Below are positions 10,601-19,809 of a stretch of 64,000 bases of DNA, one piece after another (position 1 is the first letter of the stretch; each line of letters opens with the position of its first letter). The notes beneath the pieces are model-generated. The model was not told the DNA's origin and searched no databases. It saw only the letters and a program-made list of their open reading frames with translations. The position numbers and the translations under genes are program-made. Source of the stretch: Thecamonas trahens ATCC 50062 (Eukaryota > Apusozoa > Apusomonadida > Apusomonadidae); the NCBI RefSeq assembly GCF_000142905.1, contig NW_013657668.1, positions 48,492 to 112,491 of the forward strand, read 5' to 3'.

Positions 10601-12440
10601 GTGTGCTACGAGGGCGGGCACTGGCCCGTGGCGATTGTGTCGTACGTGATGTTTGTGGGTATGTTGTGGGGTATCCGATTCTCGGGTTTGTGGGCGTGTG
10701 GCGCAACACGGCGCGGCTGTGGTCTGATCCGGTGTTCCGGTCGCGGTTTGGGTACTGGTACGAGCAGTTCAAGGAGGGAGCGTACTGGTTTGAGTTTCTG
10801 CAGTTTGGCATGTACGGCGTGCTTGCAGTGTGCGACTCGATTCTGATGCACGAGCCGGACATCCAGTTTGGGGTATCGCTGGCGACACTGAGCGTGTTTG
10901 GGATTGCCGTTGTGTCGACGCGGCCGTTCAACAGCGTGTGGAAGAACGCGATGGAGGCCGGGTTTACGGTCATCTCGATTGCGCTTGTGGTGCTCAACTA
11001 CATGTCCGGATCGCTGTCGAACTCTGCGAACGACGTTGTTTCGACGGTGATTGTGTTTGCGTTTGTGGTGGGGATCAGCGGGCTGATTGTGATGGGAGTG
11101 GTGTACCTGTGCTTCAAGCGCAAGTCGAAGCAGTTGACGTTTGCGACGATTGTAAGGGCAGTGATCGCACAAACCGAGGAGCGTGCAGCCGGGCATGATC
11201 TCACGCACCAACCGGCGTCTGCCAAGGTGGACGAGCGGGTGCGCGGGCTGGCGCTGAAGATGCGGAGCCGACTGCGCGCACGCGGTGCGGCGACGTCTGC
11301 GGCCGTGATGCCGACGGTGTACGATGAAGCGGCGGTGAAGCAGGTGGGCAGCGGCTCGCGAAGCGGAAGCAGTGGCGGGGTGGAGCTTGACGGAGCAGAC
11401 ATGAGTGTGATGGCGGACGGCTGCGACAGAGGGACGTCCGGGCTATCGATGTCGAGCGGGTCGTCGAGCACAAGCGAGAGCATGTCCGACGTTGAGCAGT
11501 TCCTGCCACCGTCGGACGAAGGCCGGCTGACTGTGATGGCGTCCGCGTCGGAACCTTTGCAGCGAACGCCAGCGGCGCCGAGTTGAAGGATCAGCTGGCA
11601 CCGCTGGACACGACGCCACCGCGCAATCCACGGATTGACCAGCTGGCGTCACCCAACTCGCAAACGAGTCCCGGACTGTCCGAGTCGTTGCCTACGGTTG
11701 GCGATGAGCTGACGACGTCGTTTGATGGACTCGACAACTCGGGGCTGATGTCGTCTGACGGAGCGGCGATGCTCAACCGGACGGCACCTGTGACGCGGAC
11801 GCGGACACGTGTGCGGCGGTCGAAGACGCGGCGGAATGTGGTGGCGCCTGCGTCGCCGGCGACAGGCGATGGATCACGGACGATGTCGCCACCGCTTGCA
11901 CGTGGAGCATCGTCGCAGGAGCTGCGGCGCAAGCCGTCGTCGGTTCGAGCCAAGCGACAGCTGGCGCTACACCGGTCTGTGACAGTGGGCAAGATGGAGC
12001 TCGAGTCGTCGATCGACTCGGCTCGGACGGCATCGGCCGAGTCAGGCGAGTCACCGAGGACCCCGCGACAGAACTCTGTGGGCCGGGCTGCAACGGTGAG
12101 CCACGGCCTGGTGCGGCGGCGGACGCGGAAGCGGATCCGTGCGACGACAAACTCCCCCAATGCCTCGCGTGGTGAGACTGTCTCACCGGGGTCACCACTC
12201 ACCATGGTCTCGCAAAAGGTGTCATCGCCACTGGCGTCGCCATCGCCATCACGGCGACCGACTCGGTCGATGTCGCGAAGCCGCGCACAAACCATGGCCA
12301 ACGGCGATGCGGCCGGCGCGGTGGCGTCGCCGCGCGCCCGCGCTGGTACCACGTCGGAACGGGTCTTGCACCGTACCGGATCGCTCCGGCGTGGCGTTTC
12401 CTTCCGTCGCCCGCCACCCCCACTCCCCGAAGCAAGCTAG
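7648..12440 (+). CDS. FG-GAP/EGF-like/TIG/Cys-rich multi-pass membrane protein, broken by four apparent -1 frameshifts
   Basis: The start ATG at 7648 follows a CT-rich leader and gives a clear signal peptide (LSLLALMLAAVTTAYP). The ectodomain has about five FG-GAP-like beta-propeller units (FGASVSITPDGTTLAVAH, FGQAVALS, YGQAISASSNTIVVGRP). Next come an EGF-like CVCVSKWTGPTCNE, an IPT/TIG-like segment around 9560-9790, and a Cys-rich ephrin-receptor/GCC2-type module (CRTCPTGAYCPGG and CAAGYTGDFCAACESGY). About eight or nine transmembrane helices span 10110-11130, followed by a long Ser/Thr/Arg-rich cytosolic tail. The frame changes near 9017-9029, 9401-9409, 10655-10660 and 11545-11552, each time as if one base were missing. 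With four bases restored the length is exactly divisible by three (about 1,598 residues). It is either a pseudogene or a stretch of poor consensus; homologous proteins in protists are surface receptors or channels of unknown ligand. Confidence 0.75.
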
Positions 12441-12718
12441 CGTAAACTTTTAGCTCTGGTACGACCATACCCATCGATGTACACCAGGAGATGCTGGAGT
12501 GGTGCAAGATGCGGCGTTCGAACGAGTGCTGCGCGAGCAAATAGCAGAGGCGTTTTTCGACCGAGGCAGCAGGGAATTTGCAGTGACGCCCAGCCACACC
12601 TTTCTGCTCGTTGCTCGTTTGGGCAGTTTGGGCGGTTTGTGTGGCGAGGAAGTCGAGGACAGAGCAGAGAGAGAGAAAGAGAGAGGAAGAGGGAGAGAGG
12701 GAGGTAGTGTGAGCGAGT

Positions 12719-13861
12719 ATGGCGTGTGCAGGGGAAGATGGAGACCGGCCTAGGATTGGAGGCTTTGTCCGGCCAAGCTCGTCGTACTGGGAGCCGACAG
12801 AGGAGCGGGAGGCCTTGGCAGGACGACTGGTGGCCGAGCTGGAGTCTGCCGGATACGATGTGGACGAAGTGACGGCGTGGAGGTTCCTCATTGCGCGAGA
12901 GTGGAATTATGAAAAGGGCAAGCAGCTGCTGATTGATGACATTCATTGGCGCGAGGAGCATCCAGAGCTGGTGGATGTGGATGATGATGAGATTGTAGAG
13001 GAGCTGGAGAGCAACAAGGCCTTTCTTCATGGATTTGATAGCCTGGGCAGGCCGATCATGGTGTTTATTCTGCGGAGGCACGACAAGAACACCCGCGATC
13101 TGGACCACTCGACAAAGTATGTGATGCGGCAGATTGCGCGCGGCATTCGGACGGCCGAGCAACACGGCCAGTTGCAGTTCTCGGTCGTCCTTGATCGCTA
13201 CGACACCGGCCGGGCCAACTCGGACACCACCATGGTCCGCAGCCTGATGGCCATTCTCTCGGATCACTACCCGGAGCGGCTCGGCACCGCATACGTGCTG
13301 TATCCAAACTGGCTCTTCTCCATTGCCTACCGTATCGCCAAGGCCTTTTTGCCTAAGCGGACCATGGACAAAGTCCTGCTCTTCTCGGGCGACACGATGT
13401 TTGACGAGTTACACCAGTACATTGCACCGGATCAGCTGCAGCCGGCGTACGGCGGCACGTCGAGCTACGAGTACACGTTTGCCAATGAGGCAGCCGAAGA
13501 CGCTGTCCGCTTTGGCTCGGCTTCGGGAGCCGCTGGCGAGAGCGCGGCCTACCTTGCCGACTACGGCTGGTCGGACACCGCCTCGGCCGTCTTTTACACC
13601 GCCACCGAGGCGTCGTGCGACTCGATCCCGAGTGACTTTGACGACGAGCTCGAGCTCAACGCCGGGCCCAACGGGCGGTCTGCAGGCGCAAGCCCGGAAG
13701 TTGCCGCCCGGGTGGCCGAGCTCGAGGCCGAGGCCGCGGCCTATGAGTCCAAGCTCGACGTCGTCACCGCCCGCATCAAGCGCCTCGACGCCCGCATCCG
13801 CAACACCCAGGCGACGCTGGCCCAGGCTCCGGCCAAGAAATCGTGCTGCGCCATCCAGTAA
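12719..13861 (+). CDS. CRAL-TRIO (Sec14-like) protein with C-terminal CaaX box
   Basis: 380 residues. The N-terminal CRAL-TRIO-N helices (about 25-75, AWRFLIAREWNYEKGKQLL) lead into the lipid-binding Sec14 domain (about 95-255). Typical elements are FSVVLDRYDTGRAN, the SDHYPERLGTAYVLYPNWLF strand and the LQPAYGG end motif. A Glu/Ala-rich region and a short coiled coil (VAELEAEAAAYESKLDVVTARIKRLDARI) follow. The last residues are KKSCCAIQ, a Lys-Lys-Ser-Cys-Cys-Ala-Ile-Gln tail that fits a farnesyltransferase CaaX site (Gln at X). Sec14 proteins move or present phosphoinositides and other lipids between membranes; a prenyl anchor would fix this one to a membrane. The stop lies two bases from the stop of the convergent gene at 13864. 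A purine tract (about 12657-12707) precedes the start. Confidence 0.85.
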   Translation: MACAGEDGDRPRIGGFVRPSSSYWEPTEEREALAGRLVAELESAGYDVDEVTAWRFLIAREWNYEKGKQLLIDDIHWREEHPELVDVDDDEIVEELESNKAFLHGFDSLGRPIMVFILRRHDKNTRDLDHSTKYVMRQIARGIRTAEQHGQLQFSVVLDRYDTGRANSDTTMVRSLMAILSDHYPERLGTAYVLYPNWLFSIAYRIAKAFLPKRTMDKVLLFSGDTMFDELHQYIAPDQLQPAYGGTSSYEYTFANEAAEDAVRFGSASGAAGESAAYLADYGWSDTASAVFYTATEASCDSIPSDFDDELELNAGPNGRSAGASPEVAARVAELEAEAAAYESKLDVVTARIKRLDARIRNTQATLAQAPAKKSCCAIQ

Positions 13862-13863
13862 AG

Positions 13864-14820
13864 CTAGACCAGCGATCGGACCAGGCTTCGCGCTGCGAGC
13901 AGAGCCATTGGGATCATGGCGGGAGCGCCGACGGCGAGGACGAGGCCGGAAGAGACAAGCGAGGCCTTGCCGTAGGCATCGGGCGCGTCGGATGGTGGAG
14001 CCACGAGTGAAGCTTGTCCGCCGTCGGGCTGGCGCGGATCAAAGAACGTCTCTACACCAACCATCGGATTGGTGGCCGCGCCCGTCCGGGCAACGACCAT
14101 GCCGGGCACCACGTACGCCAGTTGGCGGAAGCGCGGCGAGAAGCCGTCGTTGCTCTCGTACCGTAGCGTCGGCACAAGAGCGTCGATGCCAAAGATGAGG
14201 CCCGATGCAAGCGGAGGAAAGACGAGAACGGCCGGAAGCAGGACGCGTGCCGCCCACGAGAGGCCGAGACGGACCGGGGCGGCTCGGGCGGCGGCGGCGA
14301 GCGAGGCCGGGCCGCGGGCAAGGATGAACGGCGAGCCGATGAGCGAGCCGAGAGCGGCCGAGAGTGCGCCAGCGAGAACCAAGGCGCCAGCATCCACCGC
14401 ACGCGTCATGCGCGCCGCCGGCGACAGTGCCGGCTCGCGCGCCAGTGCCCGCAACGTCACTAGCCGGCGTGAGCCATTGGCAAGATCCTCGGTCCATGTC
14501 CTCGACGCAATGCTCTCCGGCAGCGCCCATCGGCCTGTTGGATCGATATCAGGCGAGCAGAGGCGAGCGTGTGCTTCTGCAGCCAGGATCGGAACGCCAG
14601 CAGCCACAAGCGTCTCTACCTTTGTGTCAACGATCTCTCTTGCCTCAGACTCGTCCAATCGCTCTGCCGACGTCTGCATCATTCGGGCGTCGCTCGGCGG
14701 GAGGAGCGGCCGTGAGGGACGAGCAGGTGGGGTAGCCGGATTGCGCGGGACGAGAAACCAAGCAAGAATTCCTCCTGCTCCTCCTCCAGCGGCGGCATAT
14801 GTGAGTGTCGCCCGGAACAT
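13864..14820 (-). CDS. Putative membrane protein of unknown function
   Basis: 318 residues from the ATG at 14820. A glycine-rich hydrophobic N-terminus (YAAAGGGAGGILAWFLVP) may be a membrane anchor or a mitochondrial/secretory signal. A central Ala-rich region and two or three hydrophobic segments follow (GALVLAGALSAALGSLIG, ARVLLPAVLVFPPLASGLIF, LVSSGLVLAVGAPAMIPMAL). No family was recognised. Composition and codon use match neighbouring genes, so it is probably real. An in-frame extension to 14922 reads through low-complexity leader and is less likely. Its stop lies two bases from the stop of the Sec14 gene on the other strand. Confidence 0.6.
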   Translation of the reverse strand: MFRATLTYAAAGGGAGGILAWFLVPRNPATPPARPSRPLLPPSDARMMQTSAERLDESEAREIVDTKVETLVAAGVPILAAEAHARLCSPDIDPTGRWALPESIASRTWTEDLANGSRRLVTLRALAREPALSPAARMTRAVDAGALVLAGALSAALGSLIGSPFILARGPASLAAAARAAPVRLGLSWAARVLLPAVLVFPPLASGLIFGIDALVPTLRYESNDGFSPRFRQLAYVVPGMVVARTGAATNPMVGVETFFDPRQPDGGQASLVAPPSDAPDAYGKASLVSSGLVLAVGAPAMIPMALLAARSLVRSLV

Positions 14821-15146
14821 GGTGGTGTGATTTGGGTGGGTCTGGCCAGCGTCGGGTGTGCGGTGGCGGTGGTGGGGAGTTGAGCAGCAGCTGCTGCCAG
14901 AGGGAAGGGATCCCTCCTTCACCGCGGGGAGGAGGGAAGAGGGGGGGGTGGGTGGGGGGCAATTACTATGATGAACACTGATAGTGTGACGGGGGGATCT
15001 GCAGGTTGGTCATGGGACGTTTGGTTTGTTGGATGTTGATTGATGATGCTCATGCGCGTACGGATACGATAAAGGAGCGTGGTTGTGCGTGGTTACGCGT
15101 GGTTGTGCGTGGCTGCGCGATGAACGGTGTACGGTGTGCGGCAGGA

Positions 15147-16033
15147 TCACGAGGACGCGAGGGTCTTCTGGCGCTTGCTGGGGTCTTGGCCTAGGGCAGG
15201 GGCGTTCTCCGGCTCGGGCTCCAGTGCCCGCTTGCGGGAGGCGTCGTGGGGGTTGGCGCCTGTTGCGGCGGCAGCGGCGTGGATGCGGGCCTGGACCCTT
15301 GCCTGCTCAGCGGCAGCTGCGGCGGGATCCTGAGGCGGAAACTGCTGCTGGTGCTGCGGCGGCATGGCGTGGGCTTGGTGCGCAGGATGCGCTCCCGGAT
15401 ACGGGCTCGGGACAGGATAGGCGGCCGCAGGAGGGGGACCAGCCATATGCGGGGGGTAGTGTGCGGGGTGGATCTGTTGCTGGGGATGGATGGGCATGGC
15501 ATGGCCACCGGGAATGGACATGGGCATGTGCATGCCCGGGTGCGGCGGGTGCTGCATCATGTGATGCGGCGGCGGATGCTGCTGCATGAGGGGAGCCATG
15601 TGCGGATGTGGTTGATGAGGATGGAGCGGATGGCCATGAGCCGGAGGACCACCAAGACCCAAGACATGCAGCGGGACCATAGGCGGCGGCGGCGAGTCCC
15701 AATCCTTGGGCGCCACAAACTCCTCGGGCGGAGACCCGTGCCTCATGTTGGGCGGTGGAGTATCGAAGACGGCTTTGACGGCAATGCTAGCCGAGAGAGC
15801 CTTGAGTCTGGGCACCTCATCCAGCAACTCTTGGTAGTACTGCCGCACCACATCCGTATGCCTCCATCCGGTGTTGTGCGAGATCCGTTCACTCGCCGTC
15901 CCCCGCACCAGGAACTTGTCGCAGTAGTCGCAGCTGTGTGTATGGGAGGGGGGAGGGGGTGAGTGGGGAGGGGGGAAGGGGGGGGGTGGGTGGGAGGGAG
16001 GGAGGGGCGTAGGGCGTACTAGTACTTGGGCAT
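15147..16033 (-). CDS. SNRPC: U1 small nuclear ribonucleoprotein C (U1-C)
   Basis: Two exons: 16033-16020 (only 14 nt, MPKY plus two bases) and 15933-15147. The intron 15934-16019 is 86 bp with donor GTACGC and acceptor ACACAG. The spliced N-terminus reads MPKYYCDYCDKFLVRG, followed by HNTGWRH. This is the matrin-type C2H2 zinc finger of U1-C (Cys6, Cys9, His24, His30), which contacts the U1 snRNA:5' splice site duplex. Helix residues HTDVVRQYYQELLDE follow, then a Pro/His/Gln/Met-rich tail typical of the family and a basic C-terminus with KRQK. About 266 residues, longer than human U1-C (159) because of the tail. The protein selects 5' splice sites, which is relevant to the unusual GTACGY donors in this window. 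Confidence 0.93.
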
Positions 16034-16047
16034 GGGAAGAGTGTGGG

Positions 16048-16080
16048 TATGTGTGTGTGTGTGTGTGTGGTGTGTGTGTG
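16048..16080. repeat. (GT)n microsatellite
   Basis: A GT-rich dinucleotide run lies just upstream of the U1-C start, in the 289 bp between U1-C and the EBP stop codon. Nothing else is seen in that spacer. Confidence 0.85.
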
Positions 16081-16322
16081 CGTATGGGTGGAGTGGTGTG
16101 TGTGTGAGTGTGCGTGTCGGTGCGGGAGTGGGACAGGGAGGGGTGGGGAGAGTGGGTGGGATCGGTTGGCGGCGGCGAGTCGCTGTGCGGCTGGGGGAAG
16201 GGAATGTGGAGACGAGGTGGGGGAACCGAGTGATCGGGTGATCGGGGACGGAGTGATGAGTAGCAAGAGGACCACGACTAGGAGTTTCGGCTTTGGGTTG
16301 CGGGGGTAGAGGTCCCGGATGG

Positions 16323-16979
16323 CTACACCATAGGGTGCTCGGGCGACATGGTGGCGAGGATGAGCGGGACGGCGACGGCGTAGATGGCGAGGATGACGGC
16401 GACCGAGGTGTGCCATGCCGAGGAGAGATAGGCCGGGGCGACCGGGACCGAGGTGGCGTCGCAGGCGGCGATGAGGATGGGGATCGACTCGGCGAGGAGA
16501 ACGAGCGGGACGTAGACCCAGACACCGTTCATAAAGGCGAGATAGACCCAGGTGAGGACCGGATGATGGGTCCGGAGCGAGGGCGAGCCTGCGATCCATT
16601 CGGGGATGAACGTCATGCCGCCGCCGTACAGCTCCATGACCGAGATGACAACCTGCCAGACGTGGCGATCAGCGCGTCGGGTCCAGATGGCCCAGCAGAG
16701 CCAGGCCGCGAGCGGACCGGCGATAAAGACTGTGAGTAGCTCAAGAGCAGCCACTCCTGGGTCGTTGCCAGCCCATCGGGTGTCTGCCTTGCCGTACTCT
16801 ACCCAGATGGAGGCGGCCCAAGAGTCAGAGCTCGCCGCCCCGCCAGGCACTAGCAGCGCGTAGTACAGGTACGAGGCCTCAAGGACCAGATGCGTCACTG
16901 CGTCGAGTGCAAACCAGATAAGCGCAACCACGTCTGCCCACGGCAGTCGCGCCGCTCGCTGAGTGGCGGTCAGAGGCAT
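16323..16979 (-). CDS. EBP: Emopamil-binding protein, sterol delta8-delta7 isomerase (EXPERA domain)
   Basis: 218 residues with about five transmembrane helices, the usual EBP/EXPERA size and layout. It catalyses the shift of the sterol B-ring double bond from C8 to C7 in the endoplasmic reticulum. Diagnostic positions are the acidic/His residues in helix 1 (ALDAVTHLVLEASYLYYALL), the WVEYGKADTRW segment corresponding to the family WKEYxKGDSRY, the Glu in ALELLTVFIAGPLAAW, and VISVMELYGGGMTF. The ATG at 16979 begins just before the first helix; the upstream in-frame sequence is low complexity. This implies that the organism makes its own sterols. Confidence 0.85.
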   Translation of the reverse strand: MPLTATQRAARLPWADVVALIWFALDAVTHLVLEASYLYYALLVPGGAASSDSWAASIWVEYGKADTRWAGNDPGVAALELLTVFIAGPLAAWLCWAIWTRRADRHVWQVVISVMELYGGGMTFIPEWIAGSPSLRTHHPVLTWVYLAFMNGVWVYVPLVLLAESIPILIAACDATSVPVAPAYLSSAWHTSVAVILAIYAVAVPLILATMSPEHPMV

Positions 16980-17128
16980 AGATGAGATGAGTGTGTGGCG
17001 AGGGCGACGAGAGAGTGGCGGTGGGGCGGGCGGGCGGCGGAGCGAGTCGAGGCCGGCGTGTAAGCAACTCGGCGGCTCGGAGGCTTGGCGGCTTGGCGGC
17101 TTGGCAGTTTGGTACAACGAGAGCGAGT

Positions 17129-18441
17129 TTAGAGGAAGTAATCCGGGGTAGCCTTTTTGGCTGGCGAGCCGCGCTGGTCAGCAGGCGCGGCGGAGAAGAT
17201 GAGAAAGTTCTTGTTGAGGTTCTCATCAAACTCGAGGATGGCAGCGACGTTGCCGCAGCGGTAGCAGTAGTTGGGAGCGGACCAGACGGTGATGAGTGAC
17301 TGTGAAAACATGGCCTTGTAGCCTTCCATGACCAGCTGGTGGGCGCGACAAATGAGGCTGAGGTCGTTGGTGTGGTTGAACTGCGAGACAACGTCGGCGC
17401 CAAAGATGTAGCCTGCGCCGCGCGGCGAGAGGCCCCACCCGTCCACCTGCTCCTCAGGGTCCGACCACATGAGGTCACACATGGCGCCGTCATGCGGGAC
17501 CTCTTGCTTGCGGTCGAGCAGCCGGATCTGATCCAATGTGTTGAGCGACGGCGAGAGGCCACCGTGGACGGCAAAGATCTGGCCCTCGATGAGCGCAGAG
17601 AGCGGGAGGTAGTCAAAGATCTCCGTGCAGTACCGCCATGCCGAGACCGAGCCGAACTTGCGGAGGCACTCGTCGTAGAAGCCGTAGACCTGGGTGATCT
17701 GCCGCGACTCGTGGTTGCCGCGAAGAAGCGTCATCCGATCCGGGTACCGCACTTTGAGCGCCAGCAGCAGCAGGAAGGTCTCGACCGAGTAAAAGCCACG
17801 ATCCACAAAGTCGCCCATGAACAGATAGTTGGTCTCCGGGCAGAGTCCGCCCACCTTGAACAGCTCCTTGACGTCGTAGAACTGACCATGGACGTCACCA
17901 CAGACCTACACCCTCCCGCCCCGACCACGTCCACCCCCCCCCCCCCCCCCCCCACCCTAGTCACAGGCATACATATAGTTATACACGCAGACAGACATGG
18001 ACCATACATGAGTGCGTATCCGTGCCCCCCCGCCTCCCCTGCCCCCCCTGCCCCCCTGCCCCCCTGCCCACACCTGGGAGGGGACACCTTCCCTGCCTTT
18101 GGTCACCCGCACCGCCACACGCACCGCCACACGCATCCGCACCCATACCCACACACCTGCCCACGCACACCCACGCACTCACTGTCATACTACCATCACC
18201 TCCCTCCCTCCCCTTCCCTCCCCTTCCCTCCCCTTCTTCCTCCCCCCCCCCCCCCCCCTGCCTCAGCCAGGCAGGATGACCTCCTCGCCTTGTCACGTAC
18301 GGTCACAGGGGCATCGACATTCTGCACATTGGCCTCCTCCACAAGAATCTCACGAGCCTTGGCACACAGTGTCTTCACTTCGGACTCTCGAAGGTGCTCA
18401 CAGTTGAGCAGTCGCTCAATCTGCCGGTCAAGCTCGGACAT
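17129..18441 (-). CDS. PPP4C: Serine/threonine protein phosphatase 4 catalytic subunit
   Basis: Two exons: 18441-18301 and 17905-17129. The intron 17906-18300 (395 bp) has donor GTACGTGAC and acceptor GTGTAG and holds poly-C and CT-rich tracts. The 305-residue product begins [20 protein letters not shown], the PP4-type N-terminus. It carries the PPP metal motifs GDVHG, GDFVDRG and GNHE, and the second-half His in HGGLSP and [25 protein letters not shown] and the C-terminal DYFL are diagnostic, the last Leu being the PP2A-family carboxymethylation site. The segment [18 protein letters not shown] marks it as PP4 and not PP2A or PP6. PP4 acts in DNA-damage signalling, centrosome/microtubule control and dephosphorylation of spliceosome-linked targets with R2/R3 subunits. 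Confidence 0.95.
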
Positions 18442-18723
18442 GCTGGCCGAAGCTGGTGAGTGGGGTGGGGTGACCGGGAGGCTGACGGCTAGCGGCTGGC
18501 CGACTGGGGCCACCTGGCAGACACCCTGGCACCAGGTACACTGGCGCGCATGATGCGTGTGGACCAGCTGATGGGGGAGCCGGCAATTGCGGCGCAGCAA
18601 TAGTGTTTATGAACGATGGTTGGGCGGCATCGTATTCATGAGGCGGTGATGACCGTGGCGGCCGCTGGGGCGTGGTTGGGCGGGCAGCTCATGATCGGCT
18701 GCGCTCTGGCGCGATCCATCGGA

Positions 18724-19425
18724 TCAGGCGGCGACGCGGATGCAGACCTCGATGCCGTCTTCGTCCTTGGAGTACTCAAGATGTGAAGCATGGAAAGTTG
18801 TGCTCCACTTGTCGGAGGCGCGGACGTACTCCAGAAAGTCGGGCGCGCCCGGGAAGATGACGTTGTCAGCCACGACAACGGCGCCTTCGGGAAAGAGGCC
18901 GAGGCTCTCGCCGAGCATGAGATCGGGCTTGTACGCGCCCTTGACGTGGTCAAAGAAGAACAGGAGCTTGCCCGGCGAGGCGTCGGAGTCGAGCCCGAGC
19001 TCGACACGGATCTTGTTGAGGAGAGAGGGAAAGACGTCCGAGGCGGTGCCCTCGAGCCAGACAATGCGATCCGAGACGCCGGCATGGGCAAAGACCCGCT
19101 TGGCCACTGCAGCGCGACCAGCATGCGGTTCGATGGAGAAGATCTTGGTAGTGGCCGGAGTCCGCGAAGCGAACCGCAGCGCCGAGTACCCGCAGTACAT
19201 CCCGAGCTCGATGATGACGTCAGGTGCGGCTTCCGCGACGGCAGCGTCCACGATCTGGCCCTTTTCATCGCCGACATTCATCATCCACTGTCCGGCCCAG
19301 CAGTAGGCATCGATAGCGTCGACCGTCGCCCGTGCGTCCCCACGAATCTCGTCCAGGCTCTCGATGTGCGCCGCAAACGCCAGCTCGCGCGCCAGCTCGT
19401 TGTTCTCTGCAGAAGTAGTGCTCAT
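18724..19425 (-). CDS. COMT: Catechol O-methyltransferase-like SAM methyltransferase
   Basis: 233 residues, the size of soluble COMT. The Rossmann fold begins at the MNVGDEKGQIVDAAV segment, then the SAM loop IIELGMYCGYSALR and the acidic strand end IFSIEP. Metal/catalytic residues of rat COMT (Asp141, Lys144, Asp169, Asn170) correspond to Asp159 and Lys162 in FFDHVKGAY and Asp187-Asn188 in VVADNVIFPG. PGAPDFLEYVRAS and HLEYSKDEDGIEV match the substrate-side loops. It transfers a methyl group from SAM to a catechol-type hydroxyl, Mg-dependent. There is no membrane anchor. The exact substrate is uncertain because protists carry COMT paralogues; the enzyme class is secure. Confidence 0.88.
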   Translation of the reverse strand: MSTTSAENNELARELAFAAHIESLDEIRGDARATVDAIDAYCWAGQWMMNVGDEKGQIVDAAVAEAAPDVIIELGMYCGYSALRFASRTPATTKIFSIEPHAGRAAVAKRVFAHAGVSDRIVWLEGTASDVFPSLLNKIRVELGLDSDASPGKLLFFFDHVKGAYKPDLMLGESLGLFPEGAVVVADNVIFPGAPDFLEYVRASDKWSTTFHASHLEYSKDEDGIEVCIRVAA

Positions 19426-19671
19426 GGTGTTGATTGGTTACGTTGAGTGTATGGTCAATTGGTTGGTCTCTGTGTGGCTGTCCTTGGTCGCGGTCACTTG
19501 CGGCGGATTGCGGCCCTGGTTTTGTCAGGTGCCGCGTCGCACATGCTGCCGCTGCGAAGGAATTCATTTCTTCCCGACAACAATGGACCCAATCGCTGCA
19601 ACCGTTGACTGCGCCACAACAGGGCGAGCACTTTACACGCACTGGCCATGTCGCCGCCTACAGCGGCAGAG

Positions 19672-19777
19672 TTACGCCACTCCATCGCCACTGTCATCAG
19701 ATCCGGAGTCGTCGGATCCCGAGCCCGAGCCCGAGCCCGAGCCAGCTGCCGAGCCCGAGCCCGAGCCCGAGCCAGCT

Positions 19778-19809
<32 letters not shown>

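Noticed and set aside
17339-18553. 404-codon plus-strand frame
   Set aside because: Antisense to PP4 and running through its C-rich intron.
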